A stretch of DNA of 64,000 nucleotides from Bullera alba (GCA_001600095.1 BCIX01000001.1:6411198-6475197); one strand, 5' to 3'. Positions 1 to 13,869 are shown, counted from the first letter of the stretch. Numbers and translations are program-made. The notes: a model not told the origin generated them from the sequence alone.

Positions 1-401
1 CATTGCGTGAGTGCCAGAGTGAAGAGCTACTGGATGTACCGACTGACCACTGTTTGTAGCGTCGAGGAGACCCTTGGTTTCGGTCAAGAGTAAGCTCGAC
101 AGAGTGTTGGATTCTTGGACTGCATCACCCATGCTGGAGACATCGTTAGGCCCTTTCTCTTTATAGATGTACATTAGTCCACCGCCCCTTTACACGACTT
201 GATAATACGCTTCTGTCTCGTTTCCTCTCACCTTGCGAACAGCTTTGCAGTGTACCGTAGCGAATGTATCAGTTTCTGAAACGAACTTGAACATGATGGA
301 ATTGTGGCATGTGATACAACAACAGATACTCTACTCCAAGACTAAGCTGGCTCGTCTCGTGTCGCTCCAGACCTTCAGTTCTCCATGGACCGAAGAGCGC
401 T
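1..401. other. Left edge, no gene supported
   Basis: I see no coding region I can support here. Both strands carry only short open frames without family resemblance. The segment lies beyond the stop codon of SNU23, so part of it is probably that gene's 3' untranslated region. Confidence 0.5.
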
Positions 402-1463
402 CTACTTTTTCTTCGCGCTGAAGCCGCCGAAACCCATCATCGCGGCCATGTCCTGATATTGCTGTTGAGCCTGTTCGACCTGTTTCGACTCTTCCTCATT
501 CTCTCTATCCTCCTTTTCCACTCGCTTCTTCTTATCCCGTCCTTTGTCCCTGCTTGTGGCCTCTGGCGCCGGCTCATCGGCGTCCACTTTTGACTTTTTG
601 ATCACGCCCATTCGTGCCATTTCCTCCTCTTCCTTCCGTTCAAGGCGTTTCCGCTTCTTCTCCTCTTTCCGCCTGACTTTCTCGTCGTTGCTGTTCTTTC
701 GGATGTCTGAGAGTCGGGCTTGAAAGTCGAAATTCTTGGCTGTCACTTTCGTAGCTGTCTCAGCGCGCAATTGGGCGATGCGAGCCCTGACCTGGGACAC
801 GGTGGATCTCGAGACGTGAATCGTTTGGCCCAGTTGGCGCAAGTCTGGGCGGAGAGTCAGCACTGCGTCGCCCTGGGCCATGCGCGAGATGGGAGGCAAT
901 GGTGAGAGCTGGGTGCGACTTACGGTCTTTACCGTTCACATGGTCTAGATAGGACAAACTGTCCTTCAATGTCCTATTACACAGTTCACACTAAACATGC
1001 GTTTGATCAGCCTACACCGGTCACGTCTGACAGTAAAGTCCGAATGAACCCACATAGAAGCCAGCTCCTCGATGACCTTTTCCCGTCGCCGTGGTCTGCA
1101 CCAACATAGTCTTGTTCAAGTTCTTCTCGATGCCCAAATCCTCTTTCCGCTGTTCGAGGGCTTTGGTCGGTTTTGGCAGATCATCCTTCGGCTTGAACTG
1201 GGGTCGTTTGCCTAGGTATAAACAGGTCAGGAAGAGTGTCCCATACCGTCTCTTGCGTAGGAGGACATACCACTCTGCATTGCCGCCTCGGCCTCTTTGG
1301 CTCGCTCGGCATATTCTGCATCTTTCGCTTTGGCTTTGGCTTCCCATTCCGACTTGTCCCATTGCTTTCTAGCAGCCTGGGAGGTATCAGCCATTGACTC
1401 CGCGAATTGCCCACTAGCTGTCGCACTCACTGGAGCCGCTCCTCCGGGCTTCTCTTCCGCCAT
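402..1463 (-). CDS. SNU23: U4/U6.U5 tri-snRNP protein SNU23 (ZMAT2 family)
   Basis: Spliceosomal zinc-finger protein of the U4/U6.U5 tri-snRNP, acting in the nucleus in pre-mRNA splicing. I read four exons: 1463-1271, 1211-1054, 990-924 and 844-402, giving 861 nt and 286 aa in one frame. Order seen: acidic/Ala-rich N terminus with the conserved KWDKSEW-type stretch, a lysine-rich linker, one U1-type C2H2 finger (CELCN...LDHVNGKDH; its last His is created across the 924/844 junction), a long charged helix rich in E, K and R, and the family's signature C-terminal end MAAMMGFGGF. That ending and the finger are both diagnostic for ZMAT2/SNU23. It shares a 254-bp divergent promoter with NUP133. 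The start Met fits the family N terminus. Confidence 0.9.
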
Positions 1464-1717
1464 GATGCTGCGTATATAGGTAGGATGTTGATGACGAGGA
1501 GGTCAAATCTCGAAATGTCCACGAACGGATGCTCTCATGCAGCTCTGATGATCGGTGCGCCGCGCCGACCGTAGACGAATAGTTACGTAATGGAAAGCCA
1601 CGTGGCGCTGAAATGTCTGTTCGCATCTGTTGATGCTCTGTCCCTCCTGCTGGATATACTTCAAACACTTGGACCACGCTCTTCAACGGCTTTGACGATA
1701 TAGACAGCCACTGCGCG

Positions 1718-4700
1718 ATGTTCAACTCGCCAGCACCCCGACAAACGCCTCGACGAGGGGTAAATCGCCCCCGCGACTCGGTCTCACTTTCTCGAGGCAC
1801 CCCGTCAATCTTCTCGGATCAGCAAGACGCTCAATCCCTCCAACCGAATCGGTATCCCATTGCCCCCCTCACGCCCTCCATCAGAGGCTCGAGGCTCGCT
1901 GTGGCAAGAGGGCTTCCACCTAGTCCTACATCTTCGGCTGGAGAGACTATCAGGACTGCTAGGGCGGAAACGGATAGCTACGAGCGAGTAATTTGGGCGA
2001 AGAATGATAGAACGGTGGTATCAAGCGCGGGGGGTCTGCCTAAGGAGGTACAAAGTATCATCAAGCAGTCGGGTGAGTATACCGACCACTGCGTAGAATT
2101 TTCTGCTGACCTGGTTGCTGGCTTAGATATGATGACTACGCCCGTGTCGGGTCATTTGGACACAGCGTCCGGATTCGCTTTCATCACCACTTCAACGGCT
2201 TGCATTGCGTGGAACTATCAGAAGGTTTGTGGACTCCCGATCAGCTGAATAGCGTCATAGCGCGTATCGTTAGCTGACCTATGGTCATGCAGCGGACACA
2301 AGCCTCTCCCACTTGTTACACCTTCCCCGGCCCAGCGGTCCAATACGGCTCAACCAATTCCCAATTCCCACTACTCGCCTCCCTGTTCACATCCTCATCA
2401 ACCTCGTCTGCCGAACCAGGAATGATCGTCGTGAACGCATACGGAGAGGTCAGGCTGTGGGAGACCATGGGCATGGGCCTGGCGAATATGGACAGGTACC
2501 AGTATTCCGAGCTGCCCCTTGCCCAGGGCGATTTTGCGGAGAGAATATGGCGGGTCGAGGTGGGTCATATTCCATTCATCACACCTATCGAGGCTGACGC
2601 GGCTCGACTTGCCAGAGCAACACTGTCATCGTCACTACAGCCACGTCCCAAGCTTTCCGACTGACCATCGGGTCACAATCCGGTCGAGCGGCGCTGTCCA
2701 TCACACAGTTCACGAAATCAGGCGGCATTTTTGGCCGAGCGTCCAACACCATTTTCGCCAAAGAGTCAGATAGGTCAGGAGTCCAAGCTGTCGCCACGCC
2801 CTCAGGTAGCGGATCCACCTATATCCTTGCTGGGCGGACTTTGCAGCGTTGGGCCCTCTCGCAGGTCAGTCAGCGGGTATGTGTATAGGCAGAAGAGGGA
2901 TGATCTCGGCTGACAACGGTATAGCTGAACCAGGAGTTTGACCTCTTCGAGACCATTGGTAGCGAACTCTTCGACGACTGGGCAAAGGGTACTTCAACTA
3001 TGAGTATCAATGACATTGCGACATACGGGTAAGTATTCCACCACTCAAGAGCGAAGCGGAGCTGATTTTTGCACTAGACACGACGAACTCGCTGCTCTCG
3101 TCTCCTACACCGAGAACCAATCGTCCTCTCGGAGCCAGCATCACTCTTTCGCCATTGTCATCTTCTCGACCGACTCTTCTTCCGACATTCCCGTCATCTC
3201 GCGCATGATCCCTGTCTCACATACCTCGGTGAGGACGCTCCATCCATCCTAGACTATCTTTGCGGTGGTGCTAATCTTCATTAGAAATTTGATGAAAGAG
3301 CTCTGGATAACCCTCGTCTCGTCATCCCGTTCGGCGGCCAATTGGGTTTCATCCGCCTCGCCAACGTCGTCATTACTATATCCATGGCGGCAGGTGCGTA
3401 TATCCTTTCAAGTTTGTCAGTGTACTGTTGACCCTCGTTTAGACGACGAATACGAGGATACAATCACGCTCAAAGACGCTTCGCGGAACGCTTTCATTGG
3501 CCTGGGGTACAAGTCGGTGCCGGTCACAACTCGCCGCTTAGTTGGCTCACCGGTCGTGCTCATGCCCGCTCTGGGCGGCTTGCTCGGGGTCGACGTTGTT
3601 GAGCCTGCGAGTGTAGCTGGATCCAGGTGAGGAATACATGCTGCTGGGCTCGATTGCTTGTGTTGAAACAGCGTTCTTAGCTCTATGTCGGCGAGTACGG
3701 CCGCGCTCAAATCCATGATGGAGCAAGCGGTCTTCTACGGCGACCGAAGCGAGGTGAGTGGTGCCTCGGATTGCAACAGTTGCACTGCTCACTATTACAG
3801 AACCCCCTTGTGTTCAACGTGACGTCTGACTCAGGTGGCGATGTCGCCGAGGCGGCAGAGAGGGTATCGAGGGAGATTCTCTCTTCCAGTGAGTACAGCT
3901 GTCCACATAAATTATCTTGTAATCTTGCTGACCGGCTGTACAGCTTCCGCACACGCGCCAGCGCTATTTGAGCTGAAGCCACAACTGCTTGATCGGTATC
4001 ACCGTCTGAGGGAGCTCATCGCCTTCATCAGGCAAAATAAACTCCTTCATCTCGTTAGTCAACGTCTCCCAGTGTGGACGTGGTTACTGATTAAGATCGT
4101 TAGGTATCGCAATCCAGCCGTCGGAAGTTGTCCGCCGATGCGGAGAAAGCAAAAGCTTCTATCGAGTTGTGGGAGCATCAGGATCGCAACATGGCGTGAG
4201 TTCCACTTTCTCCACACGCCAGTCTTTGCTCATGAAGTCAGCCAATCGCAAAGCCGGTCCCCGCAATCATTGCTTGCGGACGGTATTGCCATGTACATCG
4301 AGAAACAAGGTCTAAGCGGACAAGAAGATGTCGTGCGATACTTCTTCCGGACACAGGTGAGGGATACGTGTATCTCTCCAGGCGGACATTAAGGCTCATG
4401 AGTCAGGCACCCCATCTGGACAAATTGCTGGATATCGTCTATGGCGTGTACCGCTCCTCGATCGAGTCTCTCGCCAAGAAATCCGAAGTTGCTGGCTGGG
4501 TCTACGAGGTCAACCGCATCTTCCTGGTAAGTTACCTACGTCCCCCATGTCCCAGCGTGCTGACTGGCATAGGATGTGTACCGAGCCGCTGCTCAGTACA
4601 GGGAGGACCACAGAAACACCTATGAGATCGACCGTCTCCATCCACTGGTGGAACAATGGACTGCAAAGGCCTCTCTGGTCGATGCCCTCGAGTCTCTGTA

Positions 4701-6633
4701 CAACGACACGAAAAAGGCTATCGAGGATAGAACGAGAGAGCTGGGTTCGATTGTCGACGAGGCTTCAGAGACAAGTAACCCTTCGATGAGAAAGGAGAAG
4801 GCGCTTCAGAGGCATTTGAAGGATCAATTGGCGTTCCTCGCTGCAGCATTGTGCGAAAATATGGAGGACAAGCTACGGACGCGGTCAACGTGAGTCAAGA
4901 TTGTGAAATCATGTCGGCGGTGGCTGATGGTATCGCAGGAGGGAAGAAGCGGACGGGACGAATCCACAAGATGCTATCGCCCTCAAGTCGCGGTACCTGG
5001 AGATGAAACCGCGTATCATCCGACCATTGGGTGAGCTGAAAGCGTTATCCTGATGGAACTCAAAGCTTATATATATCCTAGCACATTTTGACAAATTGTC
5101 CGAAGCGTTCGAGCTTGCTGAGAATCACTTCGATTATCCCTCCCTGGTTTGGCTGTGCTACACGACCCCAGCCGGGCAAGATGCGAATCGCCAAGCGAGG
5201 GTGGAGACCTATATCGAGCGATATGGGGAAGATTTCGCTTTCGTCTTGTATCAATGGTTCATCGACAACGGTCAGCTCTCTGTATCCGCTTCGTTGGTCC
5301 TCAGCTGATACCCCCGAAGATCGCTCGAAAGAGTTGATGACGCAAGACGAGGTCTATGGTGCTCTAGTGACCAAATTCTTCGAGGTGAACGATTACCCTC
5401 AATTGGCCTGGATGCACCATATCGCCTGCAAGCGATATTGCCAGGCTGCCGTTTCGCTCATAGCGGTAGATGGTCAAACGCAAAATCTGTCCGAGAAACA
5501 TGTGCGTCTATAAGCCCTCTATGAGAACACTGAAGCTGATCATGAGTCGAATAGCTGGTCGCTAGTATTGGAAAGCTAGCTGCGGTGGCTCAGATCAAGG
5601 CAAAGGGTGCTTCGGCCGAGCACAGGCAAATACTTGACGGTAAGCCAGCTACGTGGAGTTTGCCAAAGTAGTGACTTGACTGACCACCTGATTAGATCTT
5701 GATGATGGGCTCGAGCTAGTCGGCGTCCAGAATGGCGTTAGGGATGCTCTGCTCGTCGCCTCAAATCGGTCTGCCAACCCTCTTGGAGAATACGTCAAAG
5801 AGCACGCCTCGTATTTGAACCTTCGACCGGCGTTGAAAGAGCTCTTCGTGTCCATCGGTCAGCGATTGATCGATGGCGAATCCCTCGATCTAGAAGACTT
5901 GATAGATGTCCTAACGCTGAAAGACAACACCGGAATTTCTGTTTCTGATTCGACAATCGCTCTGGATCGTCTGGTGAAAGACGAGGTGAGTAGGCTATCT
6001 CCATGGCCACACCCCAGCGTCAGCTTACGGTCTATGCTTCATTCGCAGTCGCTGCCCGATGGTCGGAAACAAGTCGCCCTTCTTTCGATCTGGAGAAGAG
6101 TTTTCATTCGGGACGAGTGAGTTGTCCCGAAAAGACATGTACTACAAAAGGTCGGCATCGCTGACACAGCGGTCAGTTGGCTTGCGATTGCCAATACATC
6201 CGGAAGGAGTGACGAAGGCCAGAGAGCTCTCATCAGGGGAACATTGTCATATCACACTATCCGCGCTATCAGCAGCATGTCCGGTACGTCGACTCAAGCC
6301 CTAAGCGGCATCTCACCCACGCCCGACCTGAAACTGACGATTGCGATAGATTTCCCTACGGAATACATCCTCTCGCCGTACACTGCCTCACAGGCGCCAC
6401 TGCCGATAGAGCTGGTGGCTCGATTCCCCGAATGGTCAACAGACCAGATCGAGGGCTTGATGCGCGATCACCAAGCTGAGATCGAGGTCTTGACGCGATA
6501 TTTGACAGAGGCGGATTTGGAAACTCGGGTCAAGGAGGTTTCAGAGTTGGTGAGGCGGGATGTATCCGCTGGCCTGGAGGTGGAAGAAGGGTCCATCGAT
6601 GGCGGAGATGTGGATGGCGATGTCTCAATGTAA
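1718..6633 (+). CDS. NUP133: Nucleoporin NUP133 (Nup84/Nup107 Y-complex)
   Basis: Scaffold nucleoporin of the Y-shaped Nup84/Nup107-160 complex at the nuclear pore. The N terminus is a disordered Ser/Pro/Arg-rich tail followed by the Nup133/Nup155-type beta-propeller: VIWAKNDRTVV, then the exon with SGHLDTASGFAFITTSTACIAWN, a typical first blade. The middle and C-terminal exons are helical (for example LDKLLDIVYGVYRSS and HFDYPSLVWLCY), as in the Nup133 alpha-solenoid, and the protein ends with an acidic tail DGDVSM. The gene has many small introns over 4.9 kb, giving a protein of roughly 1,300 aa, the normal size for fungal Nup133. Exact splice sites in the middle were not all worked out. 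It faces the acetyl-CoA transporter tail to tail with a 109-bp gap. Confidence 0.85.
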
Positions 6634-6742
6634 AACGGCATCAGCAATAAATGGGTTGATCCTTCTAGCGAAATGCTTAATGATAATGCATCACATGGTT
6701 TGAGCCATCGACACTACTCTACACACGACAAAGTGATATGTC

Positions 6743-9364
6743 TCACACTAGTTCGGTATCTTGACCCTCCACGCGCTCATGGGTAAAGCTGAGCGATACG
6801 TCAGTACCTGTTCGCACTATGACATAGATATACCGGTACTCACCTTGTAGGCGTTTTACCGTGGGCAGAATGTAGTAGATCAGACTGAAGGCGCCTAGAG
6901 CAACGCAGACCACGTTCATAATGTAATATCCGTCTCTCTGGATGATACAATGCCCGCCTAGCTCATTGCATAGGTGTCGACCGGGATCATTGACGCAGTT
7001 GTTGTTGAGCACCGATGGGTCCTTAATGGGCACAGAGCACGTTCCGTATGTCAACAAGTCGACGGATCGCAGGACAAGCGGCTTGGGTAGTGTGCCTCCG
7101 AGGTTGGAGATGGTGTTGAGTAGCTGCGCAAAGAGGTAAGCGCCACGGCGGGGAGATAACGTCAAACTCTGATACTTACTGTCATATATGTCCCGCCAAT
7201 GAGGGGATCCGCGATCTGAGTGAAGAAGGCACTCATGCCGACGAATTGAACCGTGCTGCCGGATCGTCAGTACACACTCAACCAACGATGTGCGCTGGAT
7301 CCGCTCACCTGGTCAGAGACGAGAGCAAAGTGGTGGCCACCACAAAGCCAAAGTATCCCCCTTCCACCTTTCCGCTCTTCGGGAAACCCCAGACGACCAA
7401 GGAGCCGATGATGGCCATGGCGAGGCGTGCCCAGAAGGCCAGTAGCCATGGCCGCAGTATATCCCCGGTGCCGCTTGTCGTCAACGGATGCCTTGCCGAG
7501 CCGGTCTTGGGTCGCGACCACGTGGCCACCAGCCATCCAGCCGCCATTTGGATAGGAAAGTCGAGCAGGACCGCGACCGCGAGATCCTCTTTCAACAACC
7601 CCTTTTCCAGCAGCTTGAGGCCAGTCACAGAGTCGTTGACCTGGAAACCGATCTTGCACACGATCAAGACGACGAGGAAAGCTTGAATGTCTGCGCCATC
7701 CAGGTCAGAGGGAGTACTTCGTTCGAGAGGGGGGATAACTCACTCTTGAGCCTGATGATGCTCCACATTACAGAGTACACCTTTCTCACGTCCATATCCG
7801 GGTCATCCTCACTGACTGCATCTTCCGTCTTGAAATAAGCGATTCCAACAGTGACGATGATGAAAATGACAGCCCAGAACCGGAGATAGCCTCCGAGCGA
7901 AACCAGACCGTAGATCTGAGGTTCAGTCCGGAAATACCGATTTCTGACTCATCGTAAGCGAACGAATGCGTTGATGCATTGACTTCAACCACTCACGAGA
8001 AGTCTGGGGAGTTGAAGGCGAGGAACACGGTAAAGGCAAGAGCATTGCCAATACCTAAACCTATTGTCTGTGCAGTTGAAGCATAAGACAGGTTTTGTTG
8101 AGACAACAGGGTCAGAGCCCAGCCTAGACCACGTCAGCGAAACCTGAGGCAGTGCCTAACCCATAACATACCATCAACGGCAATATCTGAGCGCTTAGTT
8201 AGCTCTACCCGTCCGAGGGGGCCGTGCTATAGCTGACTCACCTTGAGTTGCAGCTGCTAGGATCAGACTACCGAATATGAGAGTGATGAACCGAACATTT
8301 ATCTCATCCTGGAGACGTATCAGTCAGATGAATCATATCTTCGCTCCACAACGACTCACTGTGTCCAGCCATGATTCCACTCTCCCTCCAATGTACCATA
8401 AGCCGACTCCGACAATCGCTTGGACGGGAACAATCCAGCTCTTGCGTCTACCCCATCTCGGTACGAACCAAGCGTCTACAATTGGTGACCACAGGAGCTT
8501 GAGAGAGTATGGCCACGTCGACAGTGAGAATACGGCTAATTGGGAGTATGATAGGTGTGGCTTCATAATGAACGGTAACGTTCCGAATGTCAGCCCTAAT
8601 GGTATACCCTGTAGTCTGACAGGTGTATCAGCAAGACGTCGGGCCTTTGATCAACTTGGGCTTACAGATCTAAAAAAATTGTCAGTAGGTATCCGCACGA
8701 TAGACAACGGAAACTCACACAGCAATACGAGTAAGGCAAACGCATTCCGATCTCTTGGGTTGTTCAAGCCCTCGTCGCTTCCATCACTGTAGTCCGCAAC
8801 TCTCTCCACCCTCGTCTCCTTCTCCTTCCCTTTATCACGCCGTCTTGTCTCTCTCTCACTGCCATCGTCATCGTAGTCGACATGCCGAAGGAGACCTTTC
8901 TCTTCCAGCTCGCTCACATCCTCCACGTTTCTACCTCTGAGACCTGTCCGTTGGCCGGTGGCACTGGACAGCATATCCTCGTCGATACGTTCTACTTTGA
9001 CAAAGGTGGAAGTGCTAGAAGACGATGAAGGAGTCTCCTCTTCGTCTTGTTCGTCTTCTGAGTGCAGCGAAGCTGGCGCGGGCGAAGCTTCTGCGGTATC
9101 TGTGCCAGACGCAGATGCTGAAGTTTTGACTGCGGCTGGAGGTATAGAAGACCGTTTTGTATCCGCACGCGACGACGTAGGGCGAAGAGAGGTCGAACGA
9201 GTGCTTCGACGAGTTGACTGGGCTGGGGTATCTAAGGCTGTGGTATTGCTGGTCGGTTGTAAAGATGTATTTCGAGTTTTGCGAGTAGTAGGCGGCATTG
9301 GGTGGGTGGTGCTTGGGCGAGGTCGAGTGGAAAGCGGCGAGCTCGTAAGATAGCGGCGCTGCAA
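6743..9364 (-). CDS. Acetyl-CoA transporter (SLC33A1/AT-1 family, MFS)
   Basis: Multi-pass endomembrane transporter expected to carry acetyl-CoA into the ER/Golgi lumen. Diagnostic stretches, in order: a disordered Ser/Thr/Arg-rich N-terminal tail of about 200 residues, LLQGIPLGLTFG, the block SLKLLWSPIVDAWF followed by GRRKSWIVPVQ, then AATQDIAVDGWALT, all close to animal AT-1. The C-terminal half carries further hydrophobic segments (WLLAFWARLAMAIIGSLVVWG; VCVALGAFSLIYYILPTV). Many short introns; the last one, with donor GGTGAGT near 6843, links to the tail VEGQDTELV. The start is uncertain: the first in-frame Met is at 9364 and a second (MPPTTRK) at 9298. The long cytosolic tail is unlike the short one in animals and may be regulatory. 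Confidence 0.85.
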
Positions 9365-9827
9365 CAGGTGAACCTGATGAGACTACTGAGCGAGTCTCGT
9401 GATCGTTGAACGCTCTCGATCTCTTTGTACAGTGATTTGGTGACTGCTTGTTCGGTCAAACGTCGACTGAATTGGCTGATGAATTGCTGAACGACCTCCA
9501 CGTCGGTCCTCGCGTGTTTTGTGTTGATCGATTTGATCCCGCTAATCAGCTGCCACGTGTTGATTAGCCCTGGCTTCACCTCAGCAACAACAAGATTAAG
9601 CTTAATCGTAGTGGTTAGCTTTACGTATTACGGAAGCGAGGATGTGAAACGTGTTCGCGTTTGGCAATTCGGGGCGCGTCAACGACTGCAACGAACACAG
9701 ACTTTTCCACAAGCAATCCACAAGTGTGTCAAGGCGTCCATCACACATCTTCGACCTGATCTGCTCTCTTGTGCCCTCAGATATATCCATACCCTCCTCC
9801 ACACATACACTCCCACCCACATACACA
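9365..9827. promoter_or_regulatory. Divergent promoter, acetyl-CoA transporter / phosphomannomutase
   Basis: 463 bp between two divergent start codons. The PMM side has a pyrimidine- and CA-rich leader just before its ATG (CCACCCACATACACAATGG), typical of well-expressed fungal genes. I see no convincing TATA box and no other gene. Confidence 0.4.
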
Positions 9828-10945
9828 ATGGCTACCGCCACCCCAGCAAATGTCTTCCCAGCCGGCGTCAAGCCCTTCGCTGAGCGAAAGCACCCAAAGA
9901 CCATCTGTCTATTCGACGTCGATGGAACTCTGACTCCAGCCAGGCGAGAGGCCACCGCCGAGGTCCATGCGGCGCTCAAGAAGTTGAGGACATACACTGC
10001 TACAGGCTTCGTTGGCGGCAGTGATCTCAAGAAAATTAGGGAGCAGCTTGAGATCCCAGGAGCCAACTGTGAGTGACAGACAACCCTCTTTGTGAAGGTA
10101 TATAGCCCCCGGGACGGTATCGCTCCACGTTTGGTAACAGCGCTGACATCTCCTAGTTATCAACAACTTCGACTACGGCTTCGCCGAGAACGGTCTGACC
10201 GCTTACAAGCTCGGCAATGAGCTCCCAAGCAACTCGTTCATCAAATACGTCGGAGAGGACCAGTACAAGAAGATGGTCAACTGGATCATGCGATACCTCG
10301 CCGATGTCGACATTCCCATCAAGCGGTGAGTGGGCTGTATGACTATTATATTGGAAGCTTGACCACTGAACGTACCTCCAGAGGCACCTTCATCGAGTAC
10401 AGAAACGGTATGATCAACGTCTCGCCAATTGGCAGAAACGCCTCCAATGACGAGCGAGAAGAGTTCGAGAAGTACGACAAGGTCAGTGATTTGCCCGACA
10501 TCATCAAAATTTTGCTAATGCGGACGATAGGTCCACGGAGTCAGGAAGGCTATGGTCGAGGCGATCCGAAAGGAGTTCGCCCACCTAGGCCTCACATTCG
10601 CCATTGGCGGTATGATCTCCTTCGACGTCTTCCCCAACGGTCAGTCTGTCAGACAGCATGTGAAGATCCTGTCGTACTGACTGCTCTCGGAATAGGATGG
10701 GACAAGACGTACTCCCTGAAGCACATTGAGGACGAGGGCTTCACAGAGATCCACTTCTTCGGCGACAAGGTGAGCCCTCACTTGACCGAATGTCAATAGG
10801 CGCGAGGACTGACGATGTTTCTCAGACGTATGAGGGTGGAAACGACTACGAGATCTTCTCCGACGAGCGAACTATCGGTCACACCGTCACAAGCCCAGAG
10901 GACACCCTGAAGCAGCTCGAGGAGTTGTTCTTCTCCAAGGCTTGA
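9828..10945 (+). CDS. SEC53: Phosphomannomutase (SEC53/PMM)
   Basis: Cytosolic HAD-type enzyme converting mannose-6-phosphate to mannose-1-phosphate for GDP-mannose, hence N-glycosylation, GPI anchors and mannan or capsule polymers. Six exons, all phases checked: 9828-10068, 10157-10325, 10382-10481, 10531-10639, 10696-10769 and 10826-10945, giving 813 nt and 270 aa, normal for the family. The catalytic HAD motif DVDGTLT is near residue 30. Other family blocks are [52 protein letters not shown] and the C-terminal [17 protein letters not shown] with its late acidic Mg-site residues. No signal peptide. Essential in yeast; expected to be strongly and constitutively expressed. Confidence 0.97.
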
Positions 10946-11181
10946 GTGGTGAAATAAGACGGACGCTCCACAGTCATTACTGGCGACAGGCCGGTCGCGC
11001 ACAAACATGGACAATATCGGACTCAGACCTGGAAAGTCAGGCGTTCCAGCAGTGCGAGTACACTCTTAACGCTCATCAATCTGGAAATATAGACGGCTTT
11101 CTTACAATTCACCTGATATCTCACACTTCCTCTTTTGGCTCTCTATGCATGCAATTTGACTACCTCATTCATCACCGCCGT

Positions 11182-13869
11182 CTAGGGGCCCTCGTCTACT
11201 CCGAGAGCAACCGCGACTTCCTCTTTGCTCCTCCTAAGCAAAGTCTCGGCAAACTCGTACCCTTCCTTCTTGTCCAAAACCCTATCGCTGATCTCGGCAT
11301 AAGCCTCCGAGATCTTTGACAGCGCTGTCCGGTGGATCTTCTCAGAGATCCTCGTCGACTGCAGTAGGTTCAATCTAGGTGATCGTAGGACATCGATCGA
11401 CGAGATGAATGTGGTGAATGTGGACAAGGCTTTTGTGATGGCCTTTGCCGATGTTTCCGGTATCCTTGACAGGGGTGTCTGCGCCAGTGGCGTCAGCATC
11501 TAATCCAAGCGATACCAGCCCTGTTCTCGACGTACATCTGCTGGTCTGTTCCTGATAGTCCTCATCACTAGAGCCAAGCCACACTGCTCGAGTAATTTGC
11601 CGTGCTGCCACACCGTCAACATCATCAGGCCATCTCTCAACTGTCGTGGTAACTCACATGCTCATAGGTCATGCTCTCCACGTATCCCTGGATTTTCTCG
11701 TCCAGCTCTGCTCGCTTGGCATCTGCCCCCTCGACATCATTCAGCATGGTCCGAATATATCCCAAGCAATTAATGAGGAAGATGTCCTTTTCCCAATCTG
11801 TTGCTCCTTTTCTCAGCTCGGACACCTTCTCGCACATCTCGATAGGAGGATCGATGGCTCGACTGAGCAGCTTGGTGAAGTCGCTCTCTTCGGCAGGAGC
11901 TTTGACCGAGTCGGCAGCTGAACCATTGATGATTTGGGATGGCTTGTTGACTGCTTCCACGAGCGATGAATCGTATACAGAGATGATCTCCCTGAGAATC
12001 TGACATGCGTCTCGTAGAGCCAGCGGTGGGGTAAGGTTGTTGTCCGGAGGCTAAGCACGTATGAGCTCGCATTTCCAGAAGAGTCGTTCACTCACATGCA
12101 GGAATCGTAACATGCTTCGCCCTTGAGCATCGAGAGTCTCCAAGAAGGCAGCGTAGGACTGGTCGTAGATCCTGTTTTAATGTCAATCGCGCACTGGGCG
12201 AGTATACAGTCAACTCACTCTTGCAGTGTCTTTGTCAACAGAGCAGAATCGCCTATCGTCTTCTTCATCGTGACAAGGTAGAATTGCAAAAGGTTCGAGA
12301 TCTTGTATGCCATTATAATGCCTTCCTGCGATTTGATCGTCTGCTGAATCCGCATCTGCAAGAAGATCAGTGAGCTTCTTTGCAACCCGAGTCAGCTCAC
12401 TTTAAGCGGTCGTCCCAGCCCCTCGAGATCCTTGTCCATTGCTTCACGGACCATAGCCTCTTCCTCGCTCATGTCCTCGTTGCGCCTTTCACTGCCCACC
12501 ATTCTTTTCGTCTCTTTCACCGCGAACAGACTTTCCAAGAACTCATGCTCGGACGCTGTCGTCTGATGGATCCAGGCGAGCATGTCTCCGACATATCTGG
12601 TGGGGTCGTGCGCGTGCAGCTCGATAGGCCTTGGCAGACCATTAGGTCCGCCTTTGGTCAAAGCGTCGAGGAAGGAGTTTAGTAACGACGACTGTCTCGT
12701 AGAGGTCAGGGTCTGGAGCGCGTCTCTGCATATGACGGAGTCAGTGAAGTGTATCGCCCGGGTGACACACGAACTCACGTCAATAGGCCTGGCCTCCGTC
12801 TCAGCCTCTTCACTGCCTCTCTCATGACCGGCGACACCTCCAGCTGGCCCTCCCTTGTATACTGCCTGAACTCGAATTGGCACCACCGATGGATCTTCTT
12901 GTAGCCATTCTCCATTTGCTCTGATGTCATGGCCATAATGTCGAGACTGGAGACCATATCAGCTCAGACTTCGAGCAAATCACTCACCCTGCTTGCATCT
13001 TCTCCTCTTCTCCTGTCAAGAGCGCTTTACAGTCCCGCCTTATGACTTCGACCCGGTCCAAAGCTTGAAATACAGGCTGGCCTAGGGTGACGTCCCGCGA
13101 AGTGAGGGCTTGCCGTTCTTGCTCTGACAAGGTGAATCGGGTCAAGAAAAGGGTGATTATAGTTGCGCGTAGCTGCGCGGATGCACTGGAAAATATGAGC
13201 GAGGCCTTCTTTGACTTTGGAGTCTGCTCAGTTCTCACCGCTGTGACCGCAGACCATCCGCCCTCTCGAGAAGATATCGAGTTCCAGTATTCGCCTGGTC
13301 CAGCTCTGCTTGGACCTGATCACAGCGTTCTTGCATTTCCGTCATGTGTTGGCGAAGAACATCGAGTTTCTGCTGATATCAGACAACGTCCTGCTACTGC
13401 CCAATAATCGACTGACCTGGTCTACCTGACCGAAAGCATCGAGAAACCGTTGGCTACCGCCCGCCAATCTCCCCTCGATATCCTTCTTCAACCACTTCCT
13501 GGCCATCGCCGCACTTTCGCCTTTGGCAGCCCTCCGTCCATTTGCCCAATCTGACTCCTCTCCTAACACCTCTCCGGATGCCTCGTCTTCCTCCTCCTCC
13601 TGTAATGGACCATGGCCATTCTGCTCTGCTCTGCCTTTTCCCTTGAGCGAGGTCCGTAGGTTGAGACCTCGGTCCCCAGAGTAGAAGCTTGATGCGATCT
13701 GCAGAGCTTCTTGAGAGGCGGGGTCGTCAAAGGATGTGCTGATCGCCTTGTAGATCCGTAGGGAGATGGGGTTGTTGCGAGATGTTGGTGCAGGTATGGG
13801 GGTCAACCCCGAGCTCGACGAAGTGCTACCTAGCCTTGAAGACATGGGCAGAGAGCTGGCAGACGCCAT
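11182..13869 (-). CDS. COG6: Conserved oligomeric Golgi complex subunit 6
   Basis: Lobe-B subunit of the COG tethering complex, which acts in retrograde vesicle traffic within the Golgi. The N terminus has a Ser-rich tail, then NPISLRIYKAISTSFDDP followed by LQIASSFY, the Cog6 start block. Next comes an acidic, disordered insert (EEEEDEASGEVLGEE), then long helices (RKWLKKDIEGRLAGG; RFLDAFGQVDQVSRLL) typical of COG/CATCHR coiled coils. Later exons keep a helical pattern, for example WIHQTTASEHEFLESLF. The C terminus, with SKISEAYAEISDRVLD, matches the conserved Cog6 end. At least eight introns. The start at 13869 is the first Met in an open frame and leads straight into the family block. It shares a 443-bp divergent promoter with PIS1. 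Confidence 0.87.
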